A stretch of DNA of 64,000 nt, taken from contig JAKSXM010000278.1 in the NCBI GenBank assembly GCA_022575985.1, positions 124,001-188,000 on the forward strand. The letters are read 5' to 3'. This stretch comes from Anagrus nilaparvatae (lineage: Eukaryota > Arthropoda > Insecta > Hymenoptera > Mymaridae). The translations under genes and the position numbers were made by a program. This document shows, one piece after another, positions 42,571 through 53,653 of the stretch; positions within the stretch are counted from its first letter, which is position 1, and each line of letters begins with the position of its first letter. Under the pieces are notes generated by a model that was not told the origin of the DNA, ran no database searches, and saw only the letters and a list, made by a program, of their open reading frames with translations.

Positions 42571-43017
42571 TTAAAAATCAGATTCCACAGAACTATCAGA
42601 TTCTACTGAACTATCGGTTTTGGGGCAACAGCTTTCGCATTCGCAAGCATTATTATTATAAATGTCCTCCTCGTCCTCCTCCTCCTCCTCCTCCTCGTCG
42701 CTGCTGTAATTTAAAATCAATCAAATACGTGGTCTTATCGAATAATAAAATTCAGGAGCTACAATTACGTACTGTAACATTTCTATCTCCGAATCTGAAG
42801 TAAAATCTGCAAATACATCAACACGCGCTTGCACAACTTCTTCGTTACCGTCAACGAAATGAGCTATCGATTTAAATTCGCTCTTACAGTACGGACACCT
42901 GAGCTGCATTTTTGACCATTCTGATATACATTTGAAGCAAAACTTATGCTTACATGAGTCCAATGTTGCAACGTCTTCGAATGGCTCCAAACAAACGCAA
43001 CATTCACCCTCCATCAA
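42571..43017 (-). CDS. RING-finger protein A with spliced acidic tail
   Basis: Exon 1 (43017-42773) encodes a compact C3HC4 RING (CCVCL ... CKHKFCFKC ... CPYC). A donor GTACGT (from 42772) and an acceptor ending at 42704 give a phase-2 intron of 69 bp. Exon 2 (42703-42571) encodes SDEEEEEEDEED, CECESCCP and VESDSSVESDF, giving 125 aa. The same structure occurs at 1113-1624. If unspliced, the frame ends at 42721. A RING implies E3 ubiquitin-ligase activity; target unknown. The stop lies 10 nt before the PolB ATG. Confidence 0.7.
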
Positions 43018-43022
43018 AATAA

Positions 43023-43352
43023 TTATACATCCACTATTAAATTTTCCTCGTACGGTAACCGGCTCATCAAATTTACGTACCCAACTTCTAAATTAATAAA
43101 ATCCAATAACTCAGGAATTTCATATTCAAATGGATCGTCAATAATTAACGTTATCACTTTAATACTCTCAACAAAACGAGTAATCGATTGAAATTTACTC
43201 TTACAATATGGGCACTCGGGCTTAATTTTTGACCATTCAAAAATACATTCAAAACAAAATTTATGTGGGCATGAGTCTAAAGTTGCAACTTCTTTAAACA
43301 CATCCAGGCATATACTACACTCTTCTTCTTTCAAAGACTCCACCCCCTCCAT
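43023..43352 (-). CDS. RING-finger protein B
   Basis: 109 aa with an N-terminal C3HC4 RING (CSICL ... CPHKFCFEC ... CPYC) and a ~60-aa acidic/hydrophobic tail (FQSITRFVESIKVITLI). Closest in this window to the split gene at 8110-8302/1643-1828. Five nt separate it from RING A. An E3 ligase role is inferred from the RING. Confidence 0.78.
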   Translation of the reverse strand: MEGVESLKEEECSICLDVFKEVATLDSCPHKFCFECIFEWSKIKPECPYCKSKFQSITRFVESIKVITLIIDDPFEYEIPELLDFINLEVGYVNLMSRLPYEENLIVDV

Positions 43353-43353
43353 C

Positions 43354-43590
43354 TCATACCAAAAAAATCACAATATCAAAATCTTCCTCTATTTTTTCAT
43401 CTATAATTGTCACCATCTCTATTCCATCAATAACACAAGAAACCGATTCAAATTTTCTTCGACAAAAGGGACACTCGGGTTTTTTTTTTATCCACTCCGA
43501 TATACACTTAAAACAAAATTTATGTTTGCATACATCAAGCACGCTCACGTTTTTAAATTTCTCTAGACAAACCCCACATTCGTCAGACAT
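43354..43590 (-). CDS. RING-finger protein C
   Basis: 78 aa, almost entirely a C3HC4 RING (CGVCL ... CKHKFCFKC ... CPFC) with a short acidic tail ending IVIFLV. One nt separates it from RING B. First gene of the minus-strand block; the three tandem RINGs share the SEWxKxKPECP(Y/F)C core and arose by duplication. No counterpart was found in the second Polinton copy. Confidence 0.78.
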   Translation of the reverse strand: MSDECGVCLEKFKNVSVLDVCKHKFCFKCISEWIKKKPECPFCRRKFESVSCVIDGIEMVTIIDEKIEEDFDIVIFLV

Positions 43591-43779
43591 TATTTACATA
43601 ACTGAAAAAATATATAACTACCCCCCTTACACCTAACGTGTAAAAAATTAGTACATCCCACAAATCACACCCAACTTTTGATCGGTCGATTAAAAATACG
43701 CCCAACAATATGGCACTATATATTTATTAACACTTAAACAGGTCCAGACATGCCCTGTACAGGTCATTAACCCTTAAAT
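43591..43779 (-). promoter_or_regulatory. Leader of the RING/PolB block
   Basis: Intergenic stretch between the first RING gene and the right TIR; no gene seen. The TATATATTTATTAAC near 43715 is a possible AT-rich promoter. Confidence 0.3.
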
Positions 43780-46700
43780 GCTATTGCACTTGAGACTGTT
43801 TCAAGGGTCCTTCAAATATATGGGCCCGCTCTCATTAGTCACGGTCAAGTGCACCCTTTGTACAGTTTCAAGTACCTTCAATTACTCACCCTTCAATAAA
43901 TCTCAAGTACTTTTTTCAAGGACGTGCAGGAGTCCCGTAAGCTCACTCTACTAGTCATTTAAAGCAGGTTTCAAGTTAATAACTCAAAAACTCAGTCCAA
44001 GAGCGAATTTTGTCCGTTTTATCACACTGTGCATTATAAGTGGTAAAAGAGATGTAATTCCTGACTCTGTGTATGATTTTATTAAAAACAAGGTAAAAAT
44101 TATATAAAAAATTTTGTATTCATAGATAATTATATGTGCCTATACATAAAATAACATACATAGAAACATTTTTTTATTTTAATCTCACATTTTTTGTTAA
44201 ATACCTAACCAAAGTCTCTCGCAAAATCTTATAAAGAGTTTGTCTAAACACAACCAGGAAGCACGAAAAAAACCTTCTAAAACTAAACCCTAATAGAAAA
44301 TGCGATTCATCTTATAAAATTGGCGTTATTTTTTCAAAAAATAGGCTTATTTAAGCTTGCCATTTTGAATTTCGTAAATTGGCCAGATTTTGACTCAACA
44401 TACCAGAAAATATACAGAACTACATTTATAGCCTTTTTTCTTAATTTTATTTAGTTTATTTGTTTTGAAATATTGTTTAATTTTGAGGCTGTTATTTTGA
44501 ATTTAAAAATTCGGTTGCAATATTCTGACTCAGCACACCTGAAAATCCCCAATTATATGTTTAAAACCTTTTTTTTTAATTTAAAATTTGGTATTTTTTT
44601 TTTAAAATTGGCCAATTTTGAGGCCACCATTTCGAATTTTGAAATTCGTTTGCCAGATTCGGACTCAGCGCACCCAAAAACCCCCAGATACATGTTTAAA
44701 ACCTTTTTTTTTTATTTTTAAAGATTTTGATAGAAGTGCATAGAAGTCTTAGAAGTGCGGTGAACTTCTGAGTTGTCAATCCCTCGCCAATAAAGAAGTA
44801 AAAAAAATAGTAATCACTTGTACAGTTTTTTTGGAAATTTACTCTTTCTAAAATCCTGGATGTTTTTATGTGTAAGAATCAGAAGCAATGCATTAAGCCT
44901 GCTTAAATAAATGAAATCTACTTGATAAAGTAGATTTATATTAGAATTTTATAAAATTTGGACCCAAACCGCATATCAAATCCAGTGATTGCTTTCCAAG
45001 GCTTTTTGACAACGCATCAATGGAACTGTACTTGTGAAATACTAATTACATGGATTTTATATTTTTTTAGGTCTAAATTTGATTATATATTCTAGTTTGT
45101 AGTTGATTTATCAAATAATTTTCAATTATGCAAACAGGGTGTATTCATGGCTCATGATTCTTACTCGTACAAACATCCAGAACTTGGTAATATACCATAT
45201 CAATGAATTCACAATAAACTTTTATGTTTATATAAGTTATACCCTCTTTACAAGCTGATTCTAAATGAATATTCAATTAGGTATTCACCAATAAAGAAGT
45301 AAAAAAAACAGTAATCACTTGTACAGTTTTTTTGGGAATTCATCGTAGTGGCTCTTTCTAAAATCCTGGTTGTTTTTATGTGTAAGAATCAGAAACAATG
45401 CATTAAGCCTGCTTAACTAAATGAAATCTACTTGATAAAGTAGATTTATTTTAGAATTTTATAAAATTTGGACCCAAACCGCATATCAAATCCAGTGATT
45501 GCTTTCCAAGGCTTTTTGACAACGCATCAATGGAACTGTACTTGTGAAATACTAATTACATGGATTTTATATTTTTTTAGGTCTAAATTTGATTATATAT
45601 TCTAGTTTGTAGTTGATTTATCAAATAATTTTCAATTATGCAAACAGGGTGTATTCATGGCTCATGATTCTTACTCGTACAAACATCCAGAACTTGGTAA
45701 TATACCATATCAATGAATTCACAATAAACTTTTATGTTTACATAAGCTAGACCCTCTTCAAATGCTGGCTTAAAATTAAAATACAGTTATGTATTCTCCA
45801 ATAAAAAGTAGAAAAAACAGTAATCACTTCAACCGGTTTATATTAGGTAATTGGTTTTAATATATAGTTATTCTAATTTACTTCTGCTAATACGTTACAT
45901 TTTTTTTTATTGTGTATTAATTTATTATTAATTTTTATGTTAATTTGATAATCCTAAGTTTATTTTAATTTCAAAGTTATATTATTCAAGATTTTTTACT
46001 TATAACCTATTATAGGTTATAAACAAATCTTTATTTTTGGTAATAATTTAAAATCAGTAGTTAAATTACTAGATTTGATTAAATTTTATTATTTAACTTA
46101 TTTAATATATATTACGTATTAAATATATCAATTTACACACTACTTTTGATTAAACTTTCACTTTAATTTTCATTAGTGTGTAATTTTTATGTTTTACTCA
46201 TTCCTTTTGTGTAACAAAATGCGCTTTAATATTTAATGATTAAAAACTTGCTCAAATTGACACACTATGGTTTTGAGTGTAGAGCAAGGTGGGCTGAAGG
46301 ACCCATTCGCAAGTTTGTAAGCAAATACTGCACCATACTGGGGCAATGCCTTTAAAAAAAAAATAGCCTAACCTAACTCTAGGGGTGCCTTTTAACTATA
46401 GTTATACTATAGGATTGGTTACTAGCCCTAAGAAATGCATTTTTAAAAGAGTAGCTTAACCTAAGCCTTGAGAGTGCCTTATAGCGAGAGTCGTATATAA
46501 TATATAATACAAAATCGAATACTTATATAAAACCGCTTTAATAATATTAAAATTGGATGTAATAAACAAATCAAAATTTTAATTAAAAAATATAAGAAAA
46601 ATATTTATTTTTGATTTTTTTTTTTAATTTATGAAAATTAAAAATAAAAAATTCAATAATAAATTTGAGATAATTTTTTATATTAAAATAAAACAATTTA

Positions 46701-47013
46701 ATTTTAAAAAAACATTGAGATTTTCGTGATATTTAATATTCAAATAACAATTATTTAAAAAAATATATCTGTTCAGTATTTTTTATTTGAAGCTATAGCT
46801 CAAGGTCGAAGCATTTACTATAGTAAGTTTTTTGTGTTTTATTCTCTACATGGACTTTAACTAACAGGGTTTGGTTAAAGTTAACTTTAAGGAACATGAA
46901 GCCGCTAATGTTATATTTTTACTCATTTTAATCGTTTTCGTGGACTTTAACCAAAATGCTTCGCTAAAGTTAACTTTATCTGGTTAATGTTAACATTATC
47001 GGGAGAGCGGACT
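43780..47013 (-). repeat. Right terminal inverted repeat of the Polinton
   Basis: Inverse counterpart of 17742-21850, with matching blocks at 43900 (GTACTTTTTTCAAGGACG), 44480-44720 (127-bp units), 44730-44780, 45420-45560, 45830-46180, 46260-46500 and 46800-47013. It contains a 501-bp tandem duplication not present in the left TIR. No gene inside. Confidence 0.85.
44790..45791. repeat. 501-bp tandem duplication in the right TIR
   Basis: TAAAGAAGTAAAAAAA starts at 44791 and again at 45292; the two ~500-bp copies are nearly identical through 'ctcatgattcttactcgtac' and 'caataaacttttatgtttat'. The left TIR has one copy. Confidence 0.9.
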
Positions 47014-47029
47014 TTAATGGTAACATGTA

Positions 47030-47600
47030 CATTTTCATGTTTTTTGAAACTATTTATTTGTTTAAAACCTTTTCCACATTCTTTACATTTATAATATTTT
47101 TGTTCAGGTTGCATCCTCTTGTGTTGAAAGTCTTTTGGATTTTAATTTGAGTGTCAAACATAAATGAGTTTTCATGTGAAATATGAGCATTTGTTTTGTA
47201 ACTTATATTTTGTTGCAAACATAACATTTATAATTATTTTGATAAATATGACTTTTTGAGTGTTTTTGTAAATGAGCTTTTTGCTTAAAATATTTTTTAC
47301 ATAATTTGCATTGATATGGTCTTTGTTCAGTATGACTGCCTTTTAAATGATTAATTGACTTAATTGTTTGATACTTTTAGCACATTCGAGGCAGTTATAA
47401 GGTTTTTCTCCTGTGTGAATTCTTAAGCGTTTATTAAGATCCAGTTTAAATTTAAAACCCTTTTTACAAAAATTACAAGTATGAGGCCTTTCATTTATGA
47501 ATGAATTCGTTTATGAATTTTAAGGTTGTTAATGTTTCTATAACTTTAATTGCATATATCACACTTGTATGACTTTTCTTCTGAGTGAATTAAAATATGA
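47030..47600 (-). pseudogene. C2H2 zinc-finger gene remnant, right flank of the large element
   Basis: Minus-strand Krueppel-type fingers: [20 protein letters not shown] at about 47030-47110, then further finger-like blocks with a TGEKPY-type linker near 47400 and Cys/His pairs to ~47600, interrupted by frameshifts and stops. Same strand as the fingers left of the element (17330-17741), consistent with one gene or array cut by the insertion. Confidence 0.65.
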
Positions 47601-48119
47601 TTTACAAGGTAACATTAACTTAAAACTCATTGATATTTTATTTTTCATAATCATCATGTAAATTAAGTGTAATCATGGTTGACATCGATAATGGAAATTA
47701 TAGCATTAAAGTAAATAAAACAAAAATTAAACAGATATGTATAAATATTGCTGGTATTAATATATCATCTAAAGTATAATTTAAATGATCATAATATTCA
47801 AATTTTTTAAATAATTTTAACGCTAAACTGATGATATGATATAACTAAATTATTTATTTAATATTTTCATACATGTGAAAATTTAACGGGTATGTACTAC
47901 CCTTTACAGTTGTAGATATACATTTTGATTGGTCTAGTTGTGCTTTATTTGAACTAAAACTATATTAAAATTTAAGTTTAAAAGCTATAAATAAAACATA
48001 TAATAAATTAATTAAATTTTATATTATATAAATTTGATTTATATTCATAAAATAAATAAACAATTAATGTACAAGTTAGTTTAATTCAATAAATATAAGA
48101 AAATCTAGACAAAAATGCA
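47601..48119. other. AT-rich spacer
   Basis: No supported feature. Confidence 0.4.
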
Positions 48120-48123
48120 TTAT

Positions 48124-49095
48124 TCAATACTTTTTACTGTACATGGTTTGTAATCTAAACTTCAGAGCGTTTCTGTCGTTCATCAGATTCTGGTCATCTT
48201 TGGAAAGACCATTCCAAAGACGTCTGAATCTGTAGGATGGAGAGTTAAAAATATTATCATTTGTAGTTCCGATTTCTTTAAAATGTCTTTGGGATCCTAA
48301 GCTATAATCCAATTTTCTGAGTTCAAATTTATTCTTTAAATTATCGTCAACAGCCCGTCCCGATATTATGTCAGAAAAAATTAACAAGTCATTTATTAGA
48401 TGATAGGATTTTATTGTATATAAATTAGCCAAATTAGAAACTCTAGAATAATCATGATCTGTATAGTTCATGTTTATTCCACATTTAAATGATAAATATC
48501 TTAAAAAAAGTTTATTTACGTAATCAAGCTCTTTAAATTCAACCTCAAAGTTAGGAGACCATATTACCAATCCAAACATAAAATTTGGAAGAACTAGGGT
48601 ATTGTATAAATATCGAGTGGCGTTAAATGAAAAATTTTTTGTAATACGCTATATAAATCCCAAGGTTTGCAAGGATTTTGACTTTACAGACCTTATATGT
48701 TCACGAAAACACCAACTAGAATTCACCAAGACTCCCAGATCCCTAATAGAGGAAACTCTTTCAATAATAGAACTTTTAATCTTGTAATTATATGCTATGA
48801 TACTGCTGCACCTAGAAACAGACAATAATTTACACTTATCTACGTTAATAGATAATGAATTTTCATCACTCCATTTTATATAATTATCTATTTCCAGCTG
48901 CAACAGTTCACAGTCTCTAACTGATGCTATTTTCTTGATTAACTTTGAGTCATCCGCAAATAACTCGAGTCTCGCATTTTGCACAGCATCAGAGAGATCA
49001 TTGATAAATATATTAAAGAATAGCAAAAAATGGAGGGGGGGTTCCGCCCCCCCTGTATTGCCTTTGCTTTTGTTTCTTTTGCTTAAGAAAATCAT
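48124..49095 (-). pseudogene. 5'-truncated non-LTR reverse transcriptase fragment
   Basis: The piece 49095-48649 has the RT palm end (IFINDLSDAV ... LFADDSKL, with FADD as the catalytic motif) and the thumb (DLGVLVNSSWCFREHI). The piece 48579-48124 is the C-terminal domain (FNSPSYRFRRLWNGL). A frameshift lies between them. The upstream edge is a G/C-run palindrome (ggggggttccgcccccc, ~49037), likely the 5' truncation point. CR1/Jockey-type by motif style. Confidence 0.75.
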
Positions 49096-49099
49096 GTTT

Positions 49100-50150
49100 C
49101 ACTGCAAATTTATAATTATGAAAACACATTAAGAGTTTTCAGAGGAGCCTAGTTCTATACCCAGTAAAGTTATAACTATTAATTACACAAACACATTTAA
49201 AAAGGTATTGGGGAGACTATTTGGAATCCTGAAGATACTTTTTTTTCTTATAGAATCGACGTGTTTCTCCCGCACGAACAGAATCTAGCATTTTAATATT
49301 AATATCTCGTGTACTATTCTAGTATACTATAGACTTACACACTTCAAGACCTATTATGAATCATGTTAGTCAGCTAGTGATTTCTTAATTTAAACTTCGT
49401 ATTATTAACTGGATAAGCAATTTTTTCGGTATTTTTTTATTTAGAGAATTCAAGGCCTCATAATAAAAAATTATCAAATAATTTTCAGAGGGGCCTCTTT
49501 ATAGTCCTAATAGTTTGTAGCATAAACAATATAAATTGCAAATAATACAGTCATTTTTAAATAAACAATCGTGCGTTTGACTCCTGGAAATGCAAAATCT
49601 AGTTTTTCATATTGTCCTAATTTTTCTTTAATGATAATCTCGATTAACTAATTTGTAAAAAAATTAATTTATGATACAACAATCATGTTTTTTTTTTCTG
49701 AATAGTAAAGAATGTATAAAATTTCCTGAAATTTTTCTCTAGTTTTTTTATTTTTACTGCAAATTATCGAAAATTTTTTTTGAAAAATCAAAAAAATTTT
49801 ACAAATTTTTAAAGAAACGTCTTTTTTTTATACGAATTTATCTGAGTACGTATAAATTCTTGCCGAATCGAATAATACCATTTGCGATGGTAAAATTGTA
49901 TCATATTTAGAAGTTATTTCACTTTTTAATCAAATTTTCAAAAAATTTTATTTTTTCCAAATATAGTAAAAATAGAATATCTCCAAAAGTACGGTAGCTG
50001 AGTTGCAAAACTATGGCCTATGTCATACGCAGACTTTTTTTCTATATTTTGACACTTCATTTTGACATGGATTCGACCCTGATAATGAAACATATACACA
50101 CACAAACCCACAAATAGATAAATACCATAAAAAATAAAAAAATAAAAAAA
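49100..50150. other. AT-rich spacer
   Basis: No gene or element recognised. Confidence 0.4.
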
Positions 50151-50159
50151 AATTTTTTA

Positions 50160-51235
50160 ACCAGTTAAAATTTTTGTTAAAATGATTAAATACTTCATTT
50201 ATTGATTTATCAAAATTATAACCATAAATTATTGTTATTATAAGTGAACCAGATGGTAGCGCTATACTGATTATTAATAAAAATAATCTTGTTGCCCATA
50301 TTATTGTATTATTTGTTCTATTTGACTTAAGCTTATTATTAATTTAACAACTGAATTTAATCCTAGTAAAGGTGATGCATAACATATTGAACCGAAAGGA
50401 TTTCTAAAAATTTAATGAATAATTAAATGAAATTATAATTTTTAAAAATTACTTGGATTTAACTTACTTGATAACAGGCTTAGAATTATTTTGAACATCA
50501 CCAATTGTTAATAACCTTTTATCGTTATCATAATAATATGAAGACACAAAGCCAGTACCCAATACAAGTGTTGTCACGTTTAGTTTAAAAGTCGATAACC
50601 ATAAAAATCAAATCAATGACATTGTGATAATAATTGCTAAATTAGTGTTATCATTTGTTGACATTTCAATATTTAGTGTGAAAATGAAAATTGTTACAAA
50701 TCCCAATTCTAATACAGTTGTAGATATCACTGTTAATATCGATATAACTAAATAGTATCCAAAAATTCTAAAGCCGCACTGTAAACAAAAGTAAAAAATT
50801 TAGTAAGAAGTAAGACAATTGTTTTAAATTGAATTACTCACTATCTAAAAGAATCATAAAATAAATTGCTAATTTTTCAAAACTTTTAATAGCTCTAATA
50901 TGCAAAATTAAATTTTTTGCCCTATCGGGCGTAAAACTCGTGTGTAAAGAATTTTCTGAACTCGTTCTACGCCTAGGTGGGCAAAAAATAGTGTAAGCAC
51001 CATGGGCGAAATACTTTAGACACGAGCGTGAATAAATATCACTTGTGCTCGGCTTCGCCGAGCATTCGTGCCAGTGCTCACGCTAGTGCCGAAACTTTTA
51101 CGCCCTTGATACTTAATATACTATAATTTTACCTAGTAATTCTATTCTCTTCTTGGTTATTTTCTTCAGGCTCACTTTTACGAGTCAAATCTCTAGGATT
51201 TTCTAATCTTTCAAGATTTTGATTGATACCTTTTA
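50160..51235 (-). pseudogene. Decayed multi-exon membrane-protein gene
   Basis: Minus-strand exon-like pieces with proper splice signals. One at about 51228-51133 (ends AG/GTAAAA) encodes a polar segment (LERLENPRDLTRKSEPEEN). One at about 50778-50468 encodes at least two hydrophobic spans (YYLVISILTVISTTVLELGF) and ends at GTAAGT. One at about 50412-50160 encodes FGSICYASPLLGLNS and LFLLIISIALPSGSLI. The middle piece has an internal TGA, and the last a TAA with a frameshift, so the gene is probably dead. Family not recognised. Confidence 0.35.
50927..51105. mobile_element. MITE-like insert with GGGCGTAAAA inverted ends
   Basis: GGGCGTAAAA (50927) and TTTTACGCCC (51096) form perfect 10-bp inverted ends around a more GC-rich 179-bp body with an internal hairpin (TGCTCGGC-TTC-GCCGAGCA, ~51047-51065). 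It sits in a putative intron of the decayed membrane-protein gene. Family unknown. Confidence 0.5.
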
Positions 51236-51619
51236 TTATGAATAAAATGATAATGATTAATTAATCAATTCAAATTTAAAAGTTTAATAGATAAGCATTT
51301 ATTTTCCAGTTTGATTGTTTAACTTTTGGTATTTAGCCAGCAGTATAAGTAAGAAGAAATTTTATTACAAGAGCACAAAAAAAGGAAAATCAAAATAAAT
51401 AAAAAATTTTTTTGATTATAATAATAAAATACTGGATAATAAAATGCTATAATAATAATGATAAAATGCTGGAAAATGTCTTAATTGTTTTTTAAATTAA
51501 TTTATAATATCTTGTATTTATTATTATCCAATAATATCTTGAATTTATTATTATCCAATCAAATAAATAAAAAATATCATTAAAAATATACGGCGCTCAT
51601 TTATTTTTACTCTTATATA

Positions 51620-52110
51620 CACTGAAAAAAGTATAAAACCATTACGCTCACATTTTCGATGTGAGCGACAATGCTAGAAGTATTATGAGCGCAACGATGT
51701 TAAAATACAGTCGCAGGGCTTAGAAATTTTTATGCAGCTCAACGCCCATACTATGAGAGCAAAAACCTCCGAAATTTGAGGCGATGGGATCGTGCGATAT
51801 TTCGTATCCCCACCACATTTGGGCATAATGCATCATAGATGCCGGTTTTAAAAAATGTTAGCTAAAGTATGATGATTTTTAAAAGAAAGTAAAAAGGGAG
51901 GGAGTAAAAATTTTTTCTGTGTCTATCGCTCAACATTTGTGGACGAAATCGCTCTAAAATTATAGGCGTTGGGATTTCATTTTTTATGCAACGTTATGGT
52001 ATTAATTTTATAAGCTCTGGGCCCAGTAAAAGTTGCCTCAACGCTTGTATGTATTTATAAGCCCTGCGTTCATAATATATACGCGTTTTGTTTTTATACT
52101 TTTTTCAGTG
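51620..52110. mobile_element. Tc1/mariner-type MITE
   Basis: 491 bp with 19-bp perfect terminal inverted repeats CACTGAAAAAAGTATAAAA, flanked on both sides by TA, the target duplicated by Tc1/mariner transposases. No ORF. Confidence 0.8.
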
Positions 52111-52112
52111 TA

Positions 52113-53388
52113 CTCCATAATAATATATTATAAATAACAATACCAGTGCAGAGAACACACTCGTAATCGCGCAGAACACACTTGTATATCGGGTTTTTTA
52201 TAATAATCGAAATTCGAGCTTTTCGAGATATTCGAGCTATTCTACTTGGAGCTCTTGAAGGTCATTTCAAAATTAGAGTGAGAAACCTCAATTTCCTGTA
52301 TATTAGTGCTTCTAAGTTTAGGGACTTAACTTAGTCGCGTGCCCTAGAGGGCGCCGTAATATTGCAATATTTTACAAATAAAAAAATTGATTATATTTAA
52401 TACAAATTTTGCTACTTTACTCTTACTGTTACGTACCTATTAGTTTAAAATTAACCAATTTATTGGTTAAATTAATAAGAATATCACACTTAATATAATA
52501 TTATTTTTAAAACAATACATAAAAATAATATATAATATTTAAAACAATATATAAAAAGAATAGATATTTTCTTGATAATAGTCGGTTTGATAATGATAAT
52601 TGATAATTGATAATTGACCTTTATAATTTACAAGGTCGTTGACCCAAAACCGGCCATTTTCAAGAAAACATCTATTGTTTTTATATGCGTAACATATTTT
52701 TTACAGTTATTGATAAGGCCTGAATTTAAATCAGACGAAACGTATGACTTAGTTAATAAAAAAAACATCACAATTTTCATATAGATTAAAAATTTTTTTC
52801 TACCCAGTACTGGTTAATGCATGAAAGCATTTCTAATTAATATTAAATTAAATATGGAGGATAAATTTTATAGTATTCATGATAAAGTTATAAAATTTTT
52901 ATAATTTTGACAAATAATCAATTTGTTCCCTCAATAAATTTTGTAATTATTATGCTTAAATTTGCCTTATTTAACTAAATAAATTTTTGTTGTACCGCAA
53001 ACTTTTTAAATTTTATCCATGAATTTACTTAATAATGCATATTTGCATCAATTCCGTACTTTCAATTATGCATCATTTAACATAAAAATCTAAAAGTCTT
53101 ACATAGATTTGCAAAATAATGTAAAAAAATAATTTTTCAATTTGCACCATTTTACAAAATTATGTATAATTTTTTTCTATGGGCAGGTTATGCGAACTTA
53201 ATACTTTAAAGTATTTCGAAAATAAAATATTCAATAAATTATTTTAATTGATAGTAAAGGCTTTAGCTAGTTTATAATTCACAATACATGCCATTTTTAC
53301 TTCAAATATTTAAATAAATGTTTCTCAAATGGCTATTTCAAAAGTTTTTTATAAAAAATTGAACTGCGAATTTATATAAAATTTTCAG
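52113..53388. other. AT-rich spacer
   Basis: No gene seen; a short (ttgataa)n run lies near 52590-52615. Confidence 0.4.
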
Positions 53389-53618
53389 ACTAAGTATTTC
53401 ACCACGAAAGCAATTATGGATAAAAGCTGTAAAAAAATTGACTTCGGAGCGTCTTGGCCGAGAAAGTTTAGCTGCCTGGGAAGAGGGAAAGCCAAATGTA
53501 GGCTTAAAAAATTTAAATGACGAAAATCTTATTAATTCAAATACAAATTTATCAAGGAACTCTTTAAACGCTGGCATGGAAACTAATAATTTGATAAACC
53601 AGGACACTGAAGAATCCG
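53389..53618 (+). CDS. Possible internal exon of a host gene
   Basis: Open for 76 codons between an acceptor (TTTTCAG, 53382-53388) and a strong donor (CCG/GTAAGT). Reads SPRKQLWIKAVKK ... AWEEGKPNVGLKNLNDENL, a composition unlike the AT-rich noise around it. No flanking exon found and no family assigned. Confidence 0.4.
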
Positions 53619-53653
53619 GTAAGTATTATTATAAGAAATCAGCTATTTCTTAA

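Larger units (their letters stand above)
17742..47013. mobile_element. Complete Polinton/Maverick (adintovirus-like) element, ~29.3 kb
   Basis: Contains the full Polinton hallmark set (protein-primed PolB, rve integrase, packaging ATPase, adenain-like protease, major and minor capsid proteins, PLA2/core protein) between long inverted repeats. The outer ends are AGTTCACTCTCCCGATAA at 17742 and, in inverse, AGTCCGCTCTCCCGATAA at 47013. All core genes are open, counting introns. I could not find the expected 6-bp target-site duplication (ttttcg at left, ttaatg at right), so the exact ends may be off by a few bases or the flanks may have changed. Confidence 0.88.

Noticed and set aside
47014..47600. 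Intact zinc-finger transcription factor gene
   Set aside because: Fingers are interrupted by stops and frame changes; no long frame exists, so annotated as a remnant.
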